DNA from: Boudabousia marimammalium
GTDB lineage: Bacteria; Actinomycetota; Actinomycetes; Actinomycetales; Actinomycetaceae
NCBI RefSeq assembly: GCF_001936115.1
Contig: NZ_MPDM01000004.1
Coordinates: forward strand, 168,146-232,145
Direction: 5' to 3'
Length of the DNA stretch: 64,000 nt
Numbering within the stretch: the stretch's first letter is position 1; the number at the start of each line of letters is the position of its first letter. Both the position numbers and the translations under genes were made by a program. This document shows, one piece after another, positions 53,794 to 63,661 of this stretch. The notes below the pieces were generated by a model, which was not told the DNA's origin, did no database searches, and saw only the letters and a list, made by a program, of their open reading frames with translations.

Positions 53794-56442
53794 ATGACGA
53801 CTGAACCTGCATTGAACCTGCTCCTTGACGAATTAGAAGATCAAGGCAAGCTAGATGATGCCACAGCCGTCTATGACGCATTCGAGAACTGGGCTGCACA
53901 AACCGGTCGGCCTCTCTATCCGCATCAGGCAGAAGCAGCCCTAGAGATCTTCTCTTCCCAGCATGTCATTGCGGCGACGCCCACAGGCTCTGGCAAATCA
54001 ATGATTGCTCTGGCCGCGCACCTACACGCTCTCGCGCAGGGGGAACGCAGCTATTACACTGCCCCGCTGAAGGCCTTGGTTTCAGAAAAGTTCTTCGACC
54101 TAGTCACCCTGTTTGGGGCCAGCAATGTGGGGATGATTACCGGCGATATTTCCCTTAACTCTGAGGCACCCATCATTTGCTGTACCGCAGAGATTCTAGC
54201 GAACCAATCGCTACGGGAAGGCAAAGACCTTGACGTGGGTAATGTGGTGATGGATGAGTTCCACTACTATTCCGACCCGCAAAGAGGCTGGGCTTGGCAG
54301 GTTCCTCTGCTGGAGATCCCGCATGCACAAATGATTCTGATGTCCGCCACTTTAGGTGACGTCACATTCTTCGTAAAAGATCTTGAAGCGCGTTCAGGCC
54401 GCAAAGTTGCGGTGATTACTGGCGCGCAGCGGCCCGTCCCTTTGGAAATGGAATACTCCACTGAAGCCACAGACGCACTGCTGGAACGGCTGATTGGGCA
54501 AGGCAAGTATCCGGTGTACCTGGTTCACTTTTCACAAAAAGATGCGGTGTCGGCGGCCCGCGCCCTCGTCTCCGCGAACCTAATTGATAAGGCAGCCCGC
54601 GAACGCGTCGCAGAAGAACTCAAAGACGTCAAGTTCGGTCCCGGCTTCGGCAAGATTCTCTCGACGTTATTGCGCCACGGCATTGGCGTGCATCACGCGG
54701 GAATGCTTCCGCGTTACCGCAGGCTGGTGGAGCGCCTAGCACAGGCTGGGGTGCTGGCGGTTATCTCTGGCACCGACACCCTCGGCGTCGGCATTAACGT
54801 TCCCATCCGGACCGTCGTGATGACCGCGCTCACCAAGTTTGATGGTTCCGCTGAGCGACACCTGTCAGCCCGCGAGTTCCATCAGATTGCGGGCCGCGCC
54901 GGGCGTGCTGGCTTCGACACGATTGGCTACGTAGAGGTGCAGGCCCCGCCCCACGTGATTGAAAACGCGAAAGCGCTGGCGAAAGCCCAAGGGGACGCGA
55001 AGAAAATTAAGAAGATTACCCGCAAGGCCGCGCCTGAGGGGCGGGTCAACTGGACTGAGTCTACTTTCGACCGTCTTCGTGAAGCTCAGCCTGAACCTTT
55101 GGCCTCCAATTTTTCTTTCACGCACTCTATGTTTCTTTCCGTATTGGAGCGGGCCGGAGACCCAGAGGAGCATCTGCTCTGGTTGGCGCGCAACAATCAC
55201 GACCCGGAAACTTCCCGCAATCTGCATTTGCGCCGCTTGGGCCAGATTTATCAGTCGCTGCTAACGGGTGAGGTAATCGAGTATGTTTCTGTTGCGCAGG
55301 CCGAGGACGAGGGGACGCCGAGGTTGCGAATGCGCGGAGAGATGCAGGCACAGTTCGCTTTGAACCAGTCACTCTCACCGTTCGCGCTGGCCGCTTTGGA
55401 CCTCCTCAATCCAGAGGACCCGGACTATGCGCTGGATGTCATTTCGATTATTGAAGCTACCTTGGATGATCCGCGTCCTTTGCTGTATGCGCAGCAGCGT
55501 AAGGAAAAGGACCGTGCGGTGGCCTCCATGAAGGCGGAGGGCCTAGACTACGAGGCCCGGATGGAAGCTTTGGAGGACGTCACCTGGCCACAACCACTGG
55601 CGGACCTGTTGGAGCCGGCCTTTGAGATGTTCGCACAAACCAACCCTTGGGTGCAGGATTTGCGGCCCTCCCCGAAATCTGTGGTCCGCTTCATGGTAGA
55701 AAACGCCATGACTTTCACAGAGTTGATTTCCCGTTTCGACATTGCGATGGCCGAGGGCGTGCTGCTGCGTTATCTGACGGACGCATACCGGGCCTTACGC
55801 CAGGTACTCCCTCCAGAGGTGAAAACAGAAGAGATAGAGAGCATTATCGACTGGCTAGGTAAGCTGGTCCGGGCAGTGGACGCGTCCTTGCTGGATGAAT
55901 GGGAACAACTCAACGCTGTTAGCGGGAATGCCTCTGGAAACGAAGAGTCAGCTGCACGCAACCGGATTGAGTCAGCGGTTGAGCTCCCCTTCGGCGCAGA
56001 TGAGAATGGGCAGATTCCGTTCTCTCGCAATCCTCATGCAGCTCGCACGGCGGTACGCAACAGGGTATTTCAGATTGTTGAGCTGATGGCCCAAGACAAT
56101 GTGGAAAGACTAGCCCGGCTTGGTTTGACTGGCTGGGATGAGGATCGCTGGGACCATGTCTTGGAGCGCTATTGGGCTGAGTATGATTCCATCGCAACTG
56201 ATCAGGCAGCCCGGGCGGGTGAATTAATTAGTTTCAATCTTTCTCCCACTGAGGAAGATCTGGATCTCATCCCGGAAGCACCTTCGCAGATTGATCTGCC
56301 CAAACGTGCGATGCTGGTCGAACAGGTGATTGACGATCCTGCGGAGGAACACGCTTGGGCGCTGTGGGCGCTAGTTGACTTGGACGCTTCTGATGAAGCG
56401 AATGCACCGCGCTTTAACCTGCTCTCGGTTGCACCCAGATAG
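53794..56442 (+). CDS. Ski2-like DEAD/DEAH-box helicase with DUF3516 C-terminal region
   Basis: The 882-residue superfamily 2 helicase has motif I ATPTGSGKS at 61-69, motif II as DEFH (about 153-156), motif III SAT, and motif VI HQIAGRAGRAG. The part after about residue 420 matches the DUF3516 type typical of actinobacteria, with a long helical region. It probably unwinds RNA or structured nucleic acid; the substrate is not established. The transcript looks leaderless. A 13-bp inverted repeat overlaps the stop codon. It is convergent with ilvE. Confidence 0.9.
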   Translation: MTTEPALNLLLDELEDQGKLDDATAVYDAFENWAAQTGRPLYPHQAEAALEIFSSQHVIAATPTGSGKSMIALAAHLHALAQGERSYYTAPLKALVSEKFFDLVTLFGASNVGMITGDISLNSEAPIICCTAEILANQSLREGKDLDVGNVVMDEFHYYSDPQRGWAWQVPLLEIPHAQMILMSATLGDVTFFVKDLEARSGRKVAVITGAQRPVPLEMEYSTEATDALLERLIGQGKYPVYLVHFSQKDAVSAARALVSANLIDKAARERVAEELKDVKFGPGFGKILSTLLRHGIGVHHAGMLPRYRRLVERLAQAGVLAVISGTDTLGVGINVPIRTVVMTALTKFDGSAERHLSAREFHQIAGRAGRAGFDTIGYVEVQAPPHVIENAKALAKAQGDAKKIKKITRKAAPEGRVNWTESTFDRLREAQPEPLASNFSFTHSMFLSVLERAGDPEEHLLWLARNNHDPETSRNLHLRRLGQIYQSLLTGEVIEYVSVAQAEDEGTPRLRMRGEMQAQFALNQSLSPFALAALDLLNPEDPDYALDVISIIEATLDDPRPLLYAQQRKEKDRAVASMKAEGLDYEARMEALEDVTWPQPLADLLEPAFEMFAQTNPWVQDLRPSPKSVVRFMVENAMTFTELISRFDIAMAEGVLLRYLTDAYRALRQVLPPEVKTEEIESIIDWLGKLVRAVDASLLDEWEQLNAVSGNASGNEESAARNRIESAVELPFGADENGQIPFSRNPHAARTAVRNRVFQIVELMAQDNVERLARLGLTGWDEDRWDHVLERYWAEYDSIATDQAARAGELISFNLSPTEEDLDLIPEAPSQIDLPKRAMLVEQVIDDPAEEHAWALWALVDLDASDEANAPRFNLLSVAPR

Positions 56443-56453
56443 CAGGTTAAAGC
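56411..56453. terminator. Hairpin overlapping the helicase stop codon
   Basis: GCTTTAACCTGCT (56411-56423) pairs exactly with AGCAGGTTAAAGC (56441-56453) around a 17-nt loop; the stop TAG is at 56440-56442. No T run follows. Lying between convergent genes only 19 bp apart, it may act as a terminator for both. Confidence 0.6.
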
Positions 56454-56461
56454 CAAGCGGA

Positions 56462-57604
56462 TTAAGCTAGGCGGTACATCCAGTTATGGGTGTCTTCGAT
56501 TGTGCCGTACTGGATTCCGGTCAAGTGGTCATAAACCTGTTCAGTGAGCGCGGAGTTATCAAGTGTGACATCAAAGTTCTCGCCGGCCAGATGCCCAATC
56601 GGGGTGACTACCGCGGCAGTACCACAGACGAACATCTCTACTACTTCCCCGCTCTTGATATCAGAAACCAACTGGTTAATGGAAATATCTGTTTCGATAA
56701 CTTCGCGGCCCTGGTCGCGCAGCAGCTGAATAATGGACAGGCGGGTGCCGCCCTCGAGAATCGTGCCGGTGAGACGCGGCGTCCGCACGGAACCATCCTT
56801 GCTGACTGCGAAAACGTTCATGCCTCCCAGTTCTTCTAAGAACTCACCCTGCACGGAATCGAGGAAGCAGACCTGCTGGAAACCCCGTTCCTTCGCATCT
56901 TGTTGCGCAATCAGGCCAGCCGCATAGTTCCCGCCGGTCTTTGCGGCTCCGGTCCCGCCGGGCATGGCACGATGGTACTGCTTGGTAACCCAAATGCTGA
57001 CCGGCTGGAAGCCGCTCTTAAAGTAGGGGCCAACCGGGGAGGTAATGCACAAGTAGGTGTACTCTACTGCGGGCCTCACCCCAAGGAAACCTTCTGAAGC
57101 GAACATGAAGGGGCGCAGGTAAAGTGCGGACCCTTTCAAGTCGGGCACCCAGCGGGTGTCAGCGCGAACCACATCAATCAAGGAAGCAACGAATAGTTCA
57201 GTGGGCATCTCCGGCATCACTAGGCGGCGGGCGCTAGCTTGGAAACGGGCCGCATTGTAGTTGGGGCGGAAAGCCCAAATGGAGTTATCCGCATGCCGGT
57301 ATGCTTTCAGTCCTTCGAAGATTTCTTGCGAGTAATGCAAGACAGCGGCGGCAGGGTCGAGGGAGAGAGGGCCGTAAGGAATTGTGCCCTGACGGTGCCA
57401 GCCTTCATCTTCGGTGTAGGTAGCGGCAGACATAAAATCACCGAAAGCAGTACCAAATTGGAGCTTTTTCAGAACCTGCGCAACTTCCTGATCGCTAGAA
57501 GGCGAGGGGTGGGCATAAAGCGGGAAACGACCCGCCAGCTTACCGGAGGACGGCAGGGGCTTAGCGGCTGCTTGTTCGAGGGCGGAGAGCGAACTTTCAG
57601 ACAT
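56462..57604 (-). CDS. ilvE: Branched-chain amino acid aminotransferase
   Basis: The 380-residue PLP enzyme (fold type IV) performs the last step of Val, Leu and Ile synthesis and the first of their breakdown. The PLP lysine is in AAKTGGNYAAGL, and the C-terminal signature region EFLEELGGMNVFAV and GTAAVVTPIG matches BCAT proteins. AAAGGAAG lies four bases before ATG 57604. It is a single gene, divergent from the AspT-like transporter across 255 bp. Confidence 0.95.
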   Translation of the reverse strand: MSESSLSALEQAAAKPLPSSGKLAGRFPLYAHPSPSSDQEVAQVLKKLQFGTAFGDFMSAATYTEDEGWHRQGTIPYGPLSLDPAAAVLHYSQEIFEGLKAYRHADNSIWAFRPNYNAARFQASARRLVMPEMPTELFVASLIDVVRADTRWVPDLKGSALYLRPFMFASEGFLGVRPAVEYTYLCITSPVGPYFKSGFQPVSIWVTKQYHRAMPGGTGAAKTGGNYAAGLIAQQDAKERGFQQVCFLDSVQGEFLEELGGMNVFAVSKDGSVRTPRLTGTILEGGTRLSIIQLLRDQGREVIETDISINQLVSDIKSGEVVEMFVCGTAAVVTPIGHLAGENFDVTLDNSALTEQVYDHLTGIQYGTIEDTHNWMYRLA

Positions 57605-57859
57605 AGTCTTCCTTTCCAGAAAATGACCTGCCTGAAAACCCTTCAGTCAGATACATTAGTAAAGTGCTGGATATATTTTAGTCTATCGAGGAAGATTAAG
57701 AAAACCCGCCGGTAGCCTAGGCCTATCGTCCGATTTTTTACAGGTTTCGATATCAAAAGCAACTCTGGCTTGTCTAACGAGATTATCCAGACGAATAAAA
57801 AATGTGTTTCATGAGACAATTGTTCAGACGTTTTGCTGTATAGTCCTGAGGTTCAAATA
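57605..57859. promoter_or_regulatory. 255-bp divergent region between ilvE and the AspT-like transporter
   Basis: No gene is seen. On the plus side TATAGT near 57839 is a probable -10 for the transporter, and TGA(G)ACAATTGTTCA around 57813-57827 is an operator-like inverted repeat centred on ACAATTGT (57816-57823). CAGACG occurs twice nearby. The ilvE promoter lies in an A+T-rich part to the left. Confidence 0.45.
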
Positions 57860-59455
57860 ATGAGCGCTTTGTTCAACTTCCTAGCGGCTGGCCCGGTCCT
57901 AGTCCTTTTCCTGCTTATCGGAATTGGCATGGCATTCGGACACATCAAGGTGAAGGGGGTGAACCTTGGTGCTGCCGCGGTGCTGTTCATCGCTATCGCC
58001 CTCTCCGCATGGGGTGAAGTCTATGGTATTCATATTCGTGTGCCGCACGAAATCGGCATCTTCGGTCTAGCTATCTTTACCTTCGCAATCGGTATCTATT
58101 CTGGCCCGAACTTCTTCAACACTCTGCGCACCTCCGGCGGCCCTATCCTGGTCATGGTAGTGGCCTTAGGCACCGGTGCCGCCATTGCTTTTGGGGTGGG
58201 TCGTTATATTTTCGATTTGAGCGCCGCTGAGTTTGCTGGCGTCTTCGCCGGCGCCACAAATAACACCCCGGCTTTAGCCGCGGCTGGAAAGTCTTCGGGG
58301 GATCCTGCTAATGCGACAGTGGGTTACTCGATCAGCTACCTGTGGGGCGTTATCGGTATGCTGATTTATGTCTCCTTAGCGCTACGTTTAGCTAAGGGAG
58401 ATAAGGATAAGCCCACCCCGATTGTGAACCGCACTATCCGGATTGAACGCACGGATGAGCCAGTCTTGGAGCAATACCATGAGCTGGTCTCCGGCAGGGT
58501 TTCTTTCTCCCGTTTGCGTCGCGGCGAAACTGGACCAATTTTCCGCCCTGGAATGTTCGACAAACTTCGCCACAATGATCTACTCACGATTGTCGGCCCG
58601 GAGGCCGACATTGATTTGATTACTGAGCGTTTGGGCCATGACTCTTCTCTTTCTTTGACGATTGATCGTCAGTGGCTGGATTTCCGCCGCATCACGGTTT
58701 CTAACCCGAAGCTGGCCGGACGCAAACTAGGTGAGCTGAACTTGAATGACGAGTTCGGCGCTATGGTCTCACGTGTTCGCCGTGGCGATATTGATGTGGT
58801 AGCGAATTCACGTCTGCGCTTGCAGCTGGGCGACCGTGTTCGCGTGGTTGCGCCGCGCGCCAAGATGGATGCTTTGAGTGCGTACTTTGGTGATTCTTCT
58901 CGCGGGTTGACTTCTTTGAACCCGGTGGCTCTTGGTATCGGCATGGCCGTTGGTATTTTGATTGGCGAACTACCTATCTTCACTCCGACGGGAGCTACCT
59001 TCTCCATTGGTTCCGCTGCAGGCACTTTGATTGTGGGCTTGATTTTTGGCCGACTTGGCCGGGTTGGCCCCATGGTTACAGCTCTCCCTTACACGACCTG
59101 CATGGTGCTTTCTGAGTTTGGTCTGCTGATTTTCTTGGCGCAAGCTGGCACTAACGCAGGCGGCCAAATCGCGAACGCTTTCGAGGGTGGCGTCTGGTGG
59201 AAGATGGCAATCTTGGGCTTCTTGATTACTACCGCTGTGGGCGGCATCCTGTTTGCCGGCATGCGTATGGTCTTCAAAATGGGTGGCACTCGCCTATCTG
59301 GCGCGATTGGCGGTACTCAAACTCAGCCCGCAGTCTTGGCTTTTGCCAACGAACGCACCGGCGCGGACCCGCGTGTGGCTTTAGGTTACGCCATGGTTTA
59401 TCCGGTAGCTATGGTGCTGAAGATTTTGACTGCACAGCTGCTGGGTGCTCTCTAG
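57860..59455 (+). CDS. AspT/YidE-type transporter with TrkA-C domains
   Basis: The 531-residue protein has about five hydrophobic segments, a central soluble part with two RCK_C/TrkA-C-like domains (around LLTIVGPEADIDLI and RVVAPRAKMDAL), and about five more segments, the layout of the aspartate:alanine exchanger family. GVFAGATNNTPALAAAG and IGGTQTQPAVLAFANE are the repeated substrate-site motifs. The transported compound is unknown, probably a carboxylate or amino acid. ATG 57860 has GAGG upstream. A very strong terminator follows. Confidence 0.88.
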   Translation: MSALFNFLAAGPVLVLFLLIGIGMAFGHIKVKGVNLGAAAVLFIAIALSAWGEVYGIHIRVPHEIGIFGLAIFTFAIGIYSGPNFFNTLRTSGGPILVMVVALGTGAAIAFGVGRYIFDLSAAEFAGVFAGATNNTPALAAAGKSSGDPANATVGYSISYLWGVIGMLIYVSLALRLAKGDKDKPTPIVNRTIRIERTDEPVLEQYHELVSGRVSFSRLRRGETGPIFRPGMFDKLRHNDLLTIVGPEADIDLITERLGHDSSLSLTIDRQWLDFRRITVSNPKLAGRKLGELNLNDEFGAMVSRVRRGDIDVVANSRLRLQLGDRVRVVAPRAKMDALSAYFGDSSRGLTSLNPVALGIGMAVGILIGELPIFTPTGATFSIGSAAGTLIVGLIFGRLGRVGPMVTALPYTTCMVLSEFGLLIFLAQAGTNAGGQIANAFEGGVWWKMAILGFLITTAVGGILFAGMRMVFKMGGTRLSGAIGGTQTQPAVLAFANERTGADPRVALGYAMVYPVAMVLKILTAQLLGAL

Positions 59456-59469
59456 TTAGGAGCCTGAAA

Positions 59470-59514
59470 ATAAGTTAGCCGCCAGAAGGACAGTCCTTCT
59501 GGCGGCTAACTTAT
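59470..59514. terminator. Strong terminator after the AspT-like transporter
   Basis: About 21 bp of perfect stem (59470-59491 with 59493-59514, closing in a three-base CAG loop) is followed by TTATTTGTTT on the plus strand. It lies between convergent genes and may also stop the ThrE gene. Confidence 0.93.
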
Positions 59515-59568
59515 TTGTTTGGAGATTTACCGTCGGCGCTTTGAGACGCCCTCGACCCTCTTCCCGCC

Positions 59569-60930
59569 TCAGCGGATGTAGTGACGTGAAGGGTTGAGCT
59601 CAGGAACGCGAGAAGTCGGCTGGTCAACAATCCAGCGGGTGTCAGTAACCATGCGGGCGACCGCTAAGCCGAAACCAATCGCGGTAATCACAAAGAGGAC
59701 CTGAACAACGTGGCTCATGGCTTCCAGGACCAGCCCGTTGTTCATGTTGGTGACCGCCTGGTAGAAGGGGACGCCAGGAATCATGATGACAACTGCGGGA
59801 ACAGAAAGTGAAACACGCGAATAGTAGGTGCGGGCTGCCACGGCAGCGGCCAGCAAACCAATGGTGAAGGCAGCTAGACCCACGGCCGCGTGCCAGGGGA
59901 ACCCGCTATCAACCGCAATGGTGCGAAGAGTGTTAACGCTGGCACCGATGGTAGCGGCAACCGCACAGACCTTCCAGGGCGTGTTGAAGAGGATTGCGAA
60001 GCCCCATGCGGCGATGAAGGAGCAGAGGAAACGCAGGGTAATCAATAGGGGCCACGGTAGGTGGTAAGGAAGCATCATGTGAACGTTCCAGCCGAAGGCG
60101 TAGGTTACCGCCCACACCGCAACACCAGCTGAAGCCATGACGGCTACTACGTAACTGGTACGCGTTAGCGTGGAGGGGAAGTCCATCCGCACGAGGTCGA
60201 GGATGGCTGTAACCATCGGGAAACCGGGGATCAGGAAAAGGATTGCGGAGATAATACCTGCCTGGTGGATGTCAGCAGTGGTCAACCCTACCAGTTCGAG
60301 CATCTCGACTACACCGATGTACAGGCTGGAGGCGAGGATGCCACAGAGCAACCAAACCGCAAAATGGTTGAAATGACGGTGCAGCACCAGACGCCGTAGG
60401 GCCTGACCCATCGTGGCAGCGAAGAGTACAGCACCGCACTCAACGAAGCCACCTTGGTTGAGGAAGCAGAATCCGGCGCAGGCGATACCGGAGGCGAGGG
60501 CGTTAGCTACGGGCCCGTAGAGGGGGCCTTCGTTTTCAATCTCGTCCAAGCGCTGGTTGAGCTCCTCGACGCTTTGATCAACGCGGAGTTCATGAGAGAG
60601 CTGCTTAAGCTTATCAATCCGGTTGGCATTAACACCGAATACCCGGTTTTCGTACAGTTCGGTGCGGAAAGTGCCATTGGCGTAAGCAGAGGTCGCGATG
60701 TCTGAGAAGCTTACAGATGCGCGGTGTTCTTCAATGCCGACAGCGCGAGCCATCCGGGCCATTGAGCTTTTCACGCGGTAAGAGCTAGCGCCTGCAGAGA
60801 GCAACAGACGCCCGAAGCGCAGGACAACTCCGGATTGCTCGGCTAGACGCTCATGCGGGTTCATTTGAGCGATATCGGGATGCTCAGCTAAAAACGGATG
60901 TTCCTCGGGATTTAGTATCTCTTTATTCAC
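59569..60930 (-). CDS. Threonine/serine exporter family protein (ThrE-like, fused form)
   Basis: The 453-residue protein has an N-terminal soluble region of about 160 residues with LLLSAGASSYRVKSSMARMA and SVSFSDIATSAY (DUF1212), then about ten hydrophobic segments covering both ThrE halves in one chain. It should export threonine and serine. The start GTG 60930 has no clear ribosome-binding site. The gene is alone, with a terminator downstream and a 176-bp gap without features upstream. Confidence 0.9.
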   Translation of the reverse strand: MNKEILNPEEHPFLAEHPDIAQMNPHERLAEQSGVVLRFGRLLLSAGASSYRVKSSMARMARAVGIEEHRASVSFSDIATSAYANGTFRTELYENRVFGVNANRIDKLKQLSHELRVDQSVEELNQRLDEIENEGPLYGPVANALASGIACAGFCFLNQGGFVECGAVLFAATMGQALRRLVLHRHFNHFAVWLLCGILASSLYIGVVEMLELVGLTTADIHQAGIISAILFLIPGFPMVTAILDLVRMDFPSTLTRTSYVVAVMASAGVAVWAVTYAFGWNVHMMLPYHLPWPLLITLRFLCSFIAAWGFAILFNTPWKVCAVAATIGASVNTLRTIAVDSGFPWHAAVGLAAFTIGLLAAAVAARTYYSRVSLSVPAVVIMIPGVPFYQAVTNMNNGLVLEAMSHVVQVLFVITAIGFGLAVARMVTDTRWIVDQPTSRVPELNPSRHYIR

Positions 60931-61106
60931 AATGGCTTAGTTTGTCATGTCTGAAACCGAGATGCCAAAGCTATCATGCGCTTTGCAGTGTTTACCACAT
61001 TCAGAAAATGCTGGAATCTGTAGGGAAAGGGTGTTTGTGGGACTAAGAGCACCTGCTGTGGTGAATGAACTGGAGTGTCTTGCGACAATAATTAGCGAGG
61101 GTTACG

Positions 61107-61391
61107 CTAAACAAAAATTGCTTGGGCGAGTACGTTATCGAGGGAGTAGCGTCCCCCTTTAATCACCACAATGCACGACTTCTTCTTTTTCGACATTAGG
61201 GTAACTGTTTCACCCACATAACAGCCGAGCCGCATCAAAAAACTATCCATTGCTGCGTCACCAGTAGAAATTTCTTTTACCGTATAAGGTCGGCCGACTT
61301 CCGCTTCAAGGAGAGCCAGTTTATCGCCTTGACGCTGATCTGGAGAGACCGGTGTCGTAGATTCCTTTTTTACTGAGGAGAAAAACATCAT
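61107..61391 (-). CDS. feoA: FeoA-domain protein (iron uptake)
   Basis: The 94-residue SH3-like protein contains the FeoA pattern: MDSFLMRLGCYVGETVTLM and a final VIKGGRYSLDNVLAQAIFV. FeoA assists FeoB in ferrous iron uptake in the cytoplasm. The frame is open to 61550, but that part overlaps the Cys-rich gene; ATG 61391 lies five bases after that gene's stop, although its ribosome site is weak. It is last in the operon, the reverse of the usual feoA-feoB order. Confidence 0.88.
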   Translation of the reverse strand: MMFFSSVKKESTTPVSPDQRQGDKLALLEAEVGRPYTVKEISTGDAAMDSFLMRLGCYVGETVTLMSKKKKSCIVVIKGGRYSLDNVLAQAIFV

Positions 61392-61395
61392 AGCT

Positions 61396-61614
61396 TCACT
61401 GGTGTTTCTGAGGTGGAACTGGCGTGATAGGAAGATAGATTCGACCATCTGGGGTGGTCGTGGAGGTCTCACACAGATCGACTTTTGAGCAGCTTCCTGC
61501 CACCGGGCACCCGATACATACGGTCCCCTTACGCTTTTCTTTGACGACATACCAGATCGCCCATCCGACCAGTGAGATAACAGCTATGAGTGCGATAAGC
61601 GTTGAAAAAGTCAT
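61396..61614 (-). CDS. FeoB-associated Cys-rich small membrane protein
   Basis: The 72-residue protein has one membrane segment (TLIALIAVISLVGWAIWYVV) followed by KEKRKGTVCIGCPVAGSCSKVDLC, four cysteines in the CxxC...C...C pattern of the small proteins that accompany FeoB in many operons. A role in iron handling or redox sensing is likely but not proved. ATG 61614 has GAGGA five bases upstream; an in-frame start at 61683 would overlap feoB. It sits between feoB and feoA. Confidence 0.88.
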   Translation of the reverse strand: MTFSTLIALIAVISLVGWAIWYVVKEKRKGTVCIGCPVAGSCSKVDLCETSTTTPDGRIYLPITPVPPQKHQ

Positions 61615-61654
61615 CGGTTCCTCGTATTCTTTAACATATTTTAACGACGGCTGT

Positions 61655-63661
61655 TCACACCGCGGGAGCGACCGCGAGTTCATATTGACGGGTAAAGTTT
61701 GCCCGAGTGCGTTGCCCTAGAGCAACGGATACCGCCACTAAACTGAGAATGACAATTAGCCCGGGAATGAACCCGTCCCCCAGCTGTCCCTCGATAAGCA
61801 ATGAGCCAAGTTGATATGTTGTAAAGGCAACGATATAGCCAGTACTTACTTGTAGACCAACCGCGCTCAAGAGCCATCCTTTATGACGTATTTCAGAGTT
61901 CATTGCTCCGATTGCAGCAAAGCATGGTGGAGTATACAGATTGAAGAAAAGATAGGACAAAGCGCTCACAGAGGTCAGCCCCATCACGTTGGCAACATCG
62001 TTTGCACCTCCGACCATCGCTAATTCATCAGTGTCAATAAAAGCTGTTAGTCCATAGACCACGGCAATAGTCCCGACCACGTTTTCTTTGGCAATAAAAC
62101 CAGTTACTGCGGCGGCAGCTAGTTGCCAAGTACCAAATCCAAGCGGAATAAAGAGGAAAGCGATGGGAGAGGCAATTGAAGCCAGAATTGAAGTGTCTTG
62201 CATCTCTTCAGCGACCAGTTCGAACTGCCAATTAAACGATTGCATGACGTGAACGACCAAGTTGCATAGTAAAATAATTGTTGCAGCTTTGATGATATAT
62301 GCTTTTGCACGTTCAAACATCGAGGTGGTTGCGTGGGTGAGACTGGGGGCTCGAAAGCGGGGAAATTCCATGATGAAGAACGACTGCCGATATTGGAATC
62401 CAGTAACCATTTTGACCACGAAGGCACCGGAGAAGATAAGGAACAGTCCGAGGAAATAGCTGACCCAACTCACCCAGGCTGCGCCGCCGAAGAAAGCACC
62501 AGAAAAGAGTGCAATGACGGGAATTTTTGCCCCACACGGAACGAAGGAAGCAAGCATAGCTGTTGCCCGCCGTTCGCGATCGTCACGAATCGTTCTAGCG
62601 CTCATAATTCCTGGTACTGCACACCCGGTGGAGATAACAATCGGGATAACTGATTTTCCAGATAGTCCCACCCGTTTGAAGAGTGGGTCGAGAACTGCAC
62701 TCACGCGGGCCATATAACCTGATTCTTCGAGTAGGGCAATGAGAAAATACATCACCATCACTAGCGGCAAGAATCCGATGACAGCGCCCACTCCGCCGAT
62801 AATGCCATCAGCAATGACTGTGGAGAGTAGTGGCGGGCTGTCTTGTAGTTGTCCGCTGACCCATTCTTGGAATGATTCGATCCACCCAACCAGCCAATCT
62901 GCAATATAGGGACCAAGATAGGTTTGAGATATGGAAAAGACGCCAAACATAATGGCCGCGAAGACGCTGATACCAATAAATCTATTCGTCAGTATCTCAT
63001 CGACACTGTCTTGGAAAGTTTTTTCGTTAGCGCGCACCTCACGTAGTTCGACATCGTTAACAACATCGTTGACGAATTTGTAGCGCTGATGGTCCGCGCG
63101 GTCCACTGCGTCCTTGTTTGTTAAATCCACTGCGCCTTGCCGATAGGGTGGAATCTGATGACCGCCAGCTAGAGAGACTGCGGTTTGAATAACTTGAGCT
63201 AAACCCGAACTTTGGTTTTCCGTAGATACTGTCGCGATTACCGGGCAACCTAGGCGTTGAGAAAGTAATCCTTTGTCGATCCGGATCTGTTCGTTTTCAG
63301 CCATGTCGCTTTTGTTGAGGGCGACTACAACGGGCACTCCCAGTTCGAGCAGTTGGCTGGTAAAAAATAGGCTACGGGCAATGCTGGTGGAGTCAATGAT
63401 ATTGATTATGACATCCGAGTGCGTATTGCGGATATGTTCAGAGGTGACCGACTCTTCGGGAGAGAATGGGGACATTGAGTAGGCGCCGGGCAAATCAACG
63501 AGACTGATATCGCGACCGGAGGAGTAGGATTCTTTGACTGGAGCTTGGAACTCACCAACAGTGACTCCACCCCAGTTTCCAACCTTGGCGTGCTGCCCAG
63601 TCAAAGCGTTGAACATGGTTGTTTTCCCGCTATTGGGATTCCCAGCTAATAAAATTCTCAT
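61655..63661 (-). CDS. feoB: Ferrous iron transporter FeoB
   Basis: The 668-residue protein joins an N-terminal G domain (GNPNSGKTT at 7-15, DLPGAYS, NKSD) and a GDI-like helical part to a membrane region with two Gate motifs; VPCGAKIPVIALF and STGCAVPGIMSARTIRDD are characteristic. It imports Fe2+. It is somewhat shorter than the E. coli protein, as is usual for this type. The start ATG 63661 follows a TATAGT promoter hexamer overlapped upstream by two abutting DtxR/IdeR-type boxes, so the operon should be iron-repressed. Confidence 0.96.
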   Translation of the reverse strand: MRILLAGNPNSGKTTMFNALTGQHAKVGNWGGVTVGEFQAPVKESYSSGRDISLVDLPGAYSMSPFSPEESVTSEHIRNTHSDVIINIIDSTSIARSLFFTSQLLELGVPVVVALNKSDMAENEQIRIDKGLLSQRLGCPVIATVSTENQSSGLAQVIQTAVSLAGGHQIPPYRQGAVDLTNKDAVDRADHQRYKFVNDVVNDVELREVRANEKTFQDSVDEILTNRFIGISVFAAIMFGVFSISQTYLGPYIADWLVGWIESFQEWVSGQLQDSPPLLSTVIADGIIGGVGAVIGFLPLVMVMYFLIALLEESGYMARVSAVLDPLFKRVGLSGKSVIPIVISTGCAVPGIMSARTIRDDRERRATAMLASFVPCGAKIPVIALFSGAFFGGAAWVSWVSYFLGLFLIFSGAFVVKMVTGFQYRQSFFIMEFPRFRAPSLTHATTSMFERAKAYIIKAATIILLCNLVVHVMQSFNWQFELVAEEMQDTSILASIASPIAFLFIPLGFGTWQLAAAAVTGFIAKENVVGTIAVVYGLTAFIDTDELAMVGGANDVANVMGLTSVSALSYLFFNLYTPPCFAAIGAMNSEIRHKGWLLSAVGLQVSTGYIVAFTTYQLGSLLIEGQLGDGFIPGLIVILSLVAVSVALGQRTRANFTRQYELAVAPAV

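Noticed and set aside
60947..61162. 71-codon frame on the plus strand upstream of the ThrE gene
   Set aside because: No ribosome site and it overlaps the 3' end of feoA; the composition looks non-coding.
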